The notes under the pieces are model-generated. The model saw only the letters and a list, made by a program, of their open reading frames with translations. It was not told the DNA's origin and made no database searches. Shown in pieces: positions 60,565-64,000 of a stretch of 64,000 nucleotides of DNA (the stretch's first letter is position 1; each line of letters begins with the position of its first letter). Origin of the DNA: an uncultured Campylobacter sp. (GTDB lineage Bacteria > Campylobacterota > Campylobacteria > Campylobacterales > Campylobacteraceae); assembly GCF_938015785.1 (NCBI RefSeq), contig NZ_CALLWC010000024.1:1-64000 (forward strand), written 5' to 3'. The position numbers were made by a program, and so were the translations under genes.

Positions 60565-61787
60565 CGATCCACCTCGCCTAAGATAATATTAGTGCTGCCG
60601 ATGATCGCCGCGGCGTCGGCAAGATACTGCCCCGGTAAAATTTCCTCATAGACCGCGCAATGCCAAAAGCTCGGCGTGCGGATCTTAAGGCGGTACGGGC
60701 GGCTTTCGCCCATCGAGCGGATATAAAATCCAAGCTCGCCCTTAGGACTCTCGCTCGCGGCGTAAATTTCGCCCACAGGCGGGCGCAAACCCTGCGTAAC
60801 CAGCACGAAATGCTGCATCAGCGAGTAGTTTTGCGTCATGATCTGCTCTTTGCTAGGATTTACGTAAGCAGGGTCGATCGCTAAAATTTGCGGATCGCTC
60901 AGCGGATAGTGCTTCGCGCACTGGCGCAAAATTTTAAGGCTCTCGCGCATCTCCGCCATATAGCATTTATAACGCGCGTAGCAGTCGCCCTCGCTCGCAT
61001 ACGGCACGTCGAAATCAAGCTCGTCGTAGATGAGATAGGGCTCTTCTTTTCGGATATCCCACGCATGTCCGCTAGCGCGCAAGCTCACGCCGCTACAGCC
61101 GCAGCTAAGGGCATCTTCGTACGAGATCACGCCCACGCCCTCGGTTCGCATCAGCCAAATTCTATTGGTATCGAGCATATCTTCAAATTCTTTAATGTCG
61201 CTTGGGAATTCGTCGCAAAATTTCAACATCTCTTCTAGCCAACCGTTAGGCAGGTCCAAAAACACGCCGCCGATTTTGATATTATTGTGCGTAAGGCGCG
61301 CGCCGCAGTATTTTTCTATGAGATCAAGTATGTATTCGCGCGAGCGAAAACAGTAGAGAAATACCGTCATCGCACCGATATCAAGCGCGTGCGTCCCCAA
61401 AAACAGAAGGTGCGAGCTGATGCGATTAAGCTCAAGCAAGATTGTGCGGATGATCTGCGCACGGCGCGGCACTTCGATGCCGCAAAGCTTCTCGACCGCG
61501 GCGCAAAAGCCGTAGTTGTTCGAGCCCGATGCGACGTAATCGATGCGATCTGTTACGGGGACGAACTCCGCGTAGATCATATTTTCTGCCATCTTTTCGA
61601 TGCCTCGGTGCATGTAGCCCACGCCGGGGCGGGCTCGCACGATGCGCTCGCCGTCAAGCTCCAGCACGAGCTTTAGCTGGCCGTGCGCGCTTGGATGCTG
61701 TGGACCGAAATTTAAGATCATATTCGCGCCCTCGCGCTCGTACTCGATGTTTTCGAAAAACGGTCTTAGCTTGCTTGGATTTTGCAT
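60561..61787 (-). CDS. nuoD: NADH-quinone oxidoreductase subunit D
   Basis: Peripheral subunit (408 residues) holding the quinone site near NuoH. NFGPQHPSAHGQLKLVLELDGE at the start is diagnostic; also RPGVGYMHRGIEKMAENM, DRIDYVASGSNNYGF and the C-terminal IIGSTNIILGEVDR. It overlaps nuoC by one base and the small gene after it by 4 bases. Related to NiFe-hydrogenase large subunits, but the cysteine pairs for nickel are absent. Confidence 0.96.
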   Translation of the reverse strand: MQNPSKLRPFFENIEYEREGANMILNFGPQHPSAHGQLKLVLELDGERIVRARPGVGYMHRGIEKMAENMIYAEFVPVTDRIDYVASGSNNYGFCAAVEKLCGIEVPRRAQIIRTILLELNRISSHLLFLGTHALDIGAMTVFLYCFRSREYILDLIEKYCGARLTHNNIKIGGVFLDLPNGWLEEMLKFCDEFPSDIKEFEDMLDTNRIWLMRTEGVGVISYEDALSCGCSGVSLRASGHAWDIRKEEPYLIYDELDFDVPYASEGDCYARYKCYMAEMRESLKILRQCAKHYPLSDPQILAIDPAYVNPSKEQIMTQNYSLMQHFVLVTQGLRPPVGEIYAASESPKGELGFYIRSMGESRPYRLKIRTPSFWHCAVYEEILPGQYLADAAAIIGSTNIILGEVDR

Positions 61788-62575
61788 TATTTTCTCTTTG
61801 TGATGATCTTGTAAATTCCGCGTTTAGCGCGTTTTACGAAGCGCACGCCGCCATCTTCTTGATATTCTTGTAAAATTTTCTCTTGCGGCCTAGGCTCGCC
61901 GTAACCGCTCTCGTGATAGAGCCGCGCGAAGTTAAAGGTATCTTTTTCGTTCACGAATGCGGAATTTCGGTTCTCTTCGCCGATCCGCTCGCGCGCGTCA
62001 GATCCAAAAATTTTATCCACCTCGTACCACTTGGCAAACTCGTCTCCTTGCAGCGGATAGGATTTTAAAAGCGGATGTCCGAACCAATCATCGGGCATTA
62101 TTAGGCGCGCTAAATTTGGATGATTTTCAATCCAAACGCCCATCATATCGTATAGCTCGCGCTCCGCCCAGTTCGCGCTTTTGTAGATGCCCGCAGCGCT
62201 TTGTAAAAAGCTCTCGTTTGACACGAAGCACTTTAGCCGCGCACGGCGCGCTCTTTTGATATCCAAAAGCTGATAAAAAACCTCGATGCCGCCGCGAGCC
62301 TCGGTAAAATCCACGCCGCTTAGCTCGCATAAAATTTCATATCCCGCGCCCTTAAGCGTATGCAGCGCCGCTAAATTTTGCGCGGGCTCCACGTAGAGTA
62401 CGAGAGTGTTAAATTCCACGTATGAGTTTAAAATTTGGACGCCTTCAAGCGCGTCTAGATCGTCTTCAAAATCGCTTTTGGCTACCTCCAACTTCGGCGT
62501 TTCTTCGGGAACGAAAAATCTGTCTTTGTAGTAATTTTTTTTACTCTGATCGCCTTTGGGATTAAATTTTCTCAT
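61787..62575 (-). CDS. nuoC: NADH-quinone oxidoreductase subunit C
   Basis: Peripheral subunit of 262 residues that binds NuoD and NuoB. Start: the ATG for MRKFNPKGDQSKKNYYKDRFF, which overlaps the nuoB stop by one base; a longer frame starting inside nuoB is unsupported. Family motifs: NWAERELYDMMGVWIENHPNLARLIMPDDWFGHPLLKSYPL (in parts). The N-terminal 60 residues are species-specific. Confidence 0.95.
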   Translation of the reverse strand: MRKFNPKGDQSKKNYYKDRFFVPEETPKLEVAKSDFEDDLDALEGVQILNSYVEFNTLVLYVEPAQNLAALHTLKGAGYEILCELSGVDFTEARGGIEVFYQLLDIKRARRARLKCFVSNESFLQSAAGIYKSANWAERELYDMMGVWIENHPNLARLIMPDDWFGHPLLKSYPLQGDEFAKWYEVDKIFGSDARERIGEENRNSAFVNEKDTFNFARLYHESGYGEPRPQEKILQEYQEDGGVRFVKRAKRGIYKIITKRK

Positions 62576-63084
62576 CAGATCAGCCTTTTTGCCTTTTGTG
62601 CGCGGCGCGGGCTTTGAGAGCGGATCTTTTTTTGCAACACCATCATCGCAAACTGTAGCGTCTCGGGGCGAGGCGCGCATCCAGGCAGATAGATATCCAC
62701 GGGCACTATGCGGTCGCAGCCTTGCACCGTCGCGTAGGTATTAAACATCCCTCCGGTATTGGCGCAGCTGCCCATGCTGATGACCCATTTGGGCTCGGGC
62801 ATCGCGTCGTATAGGCGGCGCGTAAACTCGGCGTGCTTTTTGCTAAGCGTGCCTGCGATTATCATCACATCCGATTGCTTGGCGCTTGCGCGAAATATCG
62901 TGCCGAAGCGGTCAAAGTCAAATCTGCCCGCGCCCGCCGCCATCATCTCGATCGCACAGCAAGCAAGCCCGTACGTCATCGCCCACAAAGAGTTGCTCCT
63001 ACCCCACGCAATTAGCTTATCGACGGTGGTAAGAACTACTGGAAGCCCGTTTTCGCGCGCATAGTTTATCTTATGCTCTGCCAA
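62575..63084 (-). CDS. nuoB: NADH-quinone oxidoreductase subunit B
   Basis: Peripheral subunit (169 residues) holding terminal cluster N2, which reduces the quinone. Cysteines in GLACCAIEMMAAG, MGSCANTGG and PGCAPRPE. It starts MAEHKINYAREN and overlaps nuoA by 19 bases. The extended C-terminal SPRRAQKAKRLI is basic. Confidence 0.97.
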   Translation of the reverse strand: MAEHKINYARENGLPVVLTTVDKLIAWGRSNSLWAMTYGLACCAIEMMAAGAGRFDFDRFGTIFRASAKQSDVMIIAGTLSKKHAEFTRRLYDAMPEPKWVISMGSCANTGGMFNTYATVQGCDRIVPVDIYLPGCAPRPETLQFAMMVLQKKIRSQSPRRAQKAKRLI

Positions 63085-63455
63085 TTTAGCGCTCCTTTTT
63101 TCCAGGCGTAGATGAAACCGATGCCTAATAATACGATGAAAAACGCCATCTCTACAAGCCCGAACACACCTAAAATTTTAAAATTTACCGCCCACGGAAA
63201 CATAAAGATAATCTCGACGTCAAAAAGTATGAAAAGTACGGCTATCAAAAAAAAGTGGGAGTTCATTCGGTTGGGCTGCTTGACGGCTTCGGGGCCGCTT
63301 TCGTAAATTTCGCCCTTTAGCCGCTCGTCGCGCCTATCTGCTAAACGCGAGCCTACCAAAGAGGATAATTTAACGATGAGCGAAAAGACGCAAAAAGCCA
63401 GGATTAGCATTACGAATATTCCGAAATACGGGCTTTGCAGCGGAATTCTAGACAT
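63066..63455 (-). CDS. nuoA: NADH-quinone oxidoreductase subunit A
   Basis: Small membrane subunit (129 residues, three spans) that anchors the quinone-site loop. YESGPEAVKQPNRMNSHFFLIAVLFILFDVEIIFMFPWAV (in parts) is the diagnostic stretch. First gene of the nuo operon, whose promoter must lie in the 170-base gap before it. Confidence 0.96.
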   Translation of the reverse strand: MSRIPLQSPYFGIFVMLILAFCVFSLIVKLSSLVGSRLADRRDERLKGEIYESGPEAVKQPNRMNSHFFLIAVLFILFDVEIIFMFPWAVNFKILGVFGLVEMAFFIVLLGIGFIYAWKKGALNWQSIR

Positions 63456-63485
63456 TTTTCGCCTCGATTTTAAAATTTAATGTGG

Positions 63486-63491
63486 ATTGTA
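63486..63491 (-). promoter_or_regulatory. nuoA: possible -10 of the nuo operon
   Basis: TACAAT on the minus strand (GTTACAATCC), about 31 bases before the nuoA start. It is the best candidate in the gap but no -35 box is visible. Confidence 0.35.
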
Positions 63492-63628
63492 ACGAAGTAT
63501 TGATTTAATAAAGCTTAGCGCGCGCCACTAAATTCGCTTTTAAAATTAAAATTTATATACCTCGCCCGTACGATTTAGTGGGGATTAAGGCGCGTGTGGT
63601 AAAATTTCGCGGATTTTAAGGGAGAGCT

Positions 63629-64000
63629 ATGAAATCTAGCAAGATAAGTCTCATTTTCTACGGCATATTCTGCGGCGTAACAATCTATTTTCTTATCTGG
63701 GGATTCGGTTTTATAGGAAGCGGCGATAAAACGCTATTTTTAGTTTCGGTATTTTTGGGCATCTTTATGGCCTTTAATATCGGCGGAAACGACGTGGCAA
63801 ATTCCTTTGGCACCAGCGTCGGAAGCGGCACCCTTAGTATCGCGCAAGCCCTTTGTATCGCGGCGGTATTTGAAGCAAGCGGCGCGGTAATCGCAGGCGG
63901 CGAAGTAACTTCGACGATCCGCAGCGGCATAATCGATCTTAGCAAAATGGATGTGCATCCGAGAGACTTTATCTACGTAATGATGAGCGCGCTTTTTGCG
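63629..64000 (+). CDS. inorganic phosphate permease, Pit family, N-terminal part
   Basis: The first 124 residues of a Pit/PiT phosphate transporter that runs off the right edge. Start ATG with GGGAGA upstream. TM1 about 9-28, TM2 about 35-48, then the family motif GGNDVANSFGTSVGSGTLS, and ALCIAAVFEASGAVIAGGEV (in parts). It uses a proton or sodium gradient to import phosphate. Divergent from the nuo operon. The rest of the protein and its length cannot be judged. Confidence 0.9.
   Translation, partial: MKSSKISLIFYGIFCGVTIYFLIWGFGFIGSGDKTLFLVSVFLGIFMAFNIGGNDVANSFGTSVGSGTLSIAQALCIAAVFEASGAVIAGGEVTSTIRSGIIDLSKMDVHPRDFIYVMMSALFA

Overview
The window reads as chromosomal DNA of a Campylobacter-group epsilonproteobacterium, probably one of the moderately GC-rich oral species; C. 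gracilis, C. showae and C. rectus are guesses. The basis is a CadF-type OmpA porin next to rpsI-rplM and an AddA/AddB pair, a 14-gene complex I operon in which NuoE and NuoF are replaced by two small unrelated proteins, the block trxB-trxA-yraN-hom-aminotransferase-rodZ-like-rlmB-rsmI-rpmE-rsmE-queD-queE-moaA (the order I remember from C. jejuni), and promoters with a clear TATAAT but little -35. Most genes lie on the minus strand.

Layout. 1-1300: AT-rich stretch of small unknown genes, possibly accessory. 1533-2147: rpmA and rplU. 2368-3435: a lipoprotein and a DUF411 periplasmic protein. 3579-3652: tRNA-Gln(CUG). 3653-4575: gene-free. 4576-13573: HAD phosphatase, cadF-like porin, rpsI, rplM, addA, addB. 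13849-14532: orphan response regulator. 15453-23388: carA, a DUF507 gene, purA, hisZ and a large PAS-GGDEF-EAL protein, partly overlapping. 23440-28032: molybdate uptake (modE, modA, a TOBE protein, modC, then a 1-kb gene-free gap, then modB). 28216-32353 on the plus strand: MlaA, MlaC and an RND lipid exporter. 32382: selC (tRNA-Sec), then a lipoprotein. 33503-46935: the conserved thioredoxin/hom/RNA-methyltransferase/queuosine/molybdopterin block. 47032: miaA. 48742-63455: complete complex I operon, transcribed nuoA to nuoN. 63629 to the end: start of a Pit phosphate permease.

How the genes work together. Molybdate import (Mod), molybdopterin synthesis (MoaA) and selenocysteine tRNA fit a lifestyle built on Mo/Se enzymes such as formate dehydrogenase. 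MqnP (menaquinone by the futalosine route) and the NADH-module-less complex I form the quinone-linked respiratory chain. QueD, QueE, MiaA, RlmB, RsmI and RsmE modify tRNA and rRNA.

The most unusual feature is a family of in-frame, low-complexity insertions in otherwise well-conserved housekeeping proteins: the HAD phosphatase, AddB, the RND exporter, QueE, NuoN, the NuoI C-terminus and NuoG. All sit in loops or tails. Most are built from one DNA vocabulary (CAAAATTT, GAAAATTC, GGAATTTT) read in one phase, giving Gln/Glu/Lys-Asn-Phe/Ser. The same words fill the long gene-free stretches and form the stems of several hairpins. This looks like a dispersed, expandable palindromic repeat that colonises both coding and non-coding DNA.
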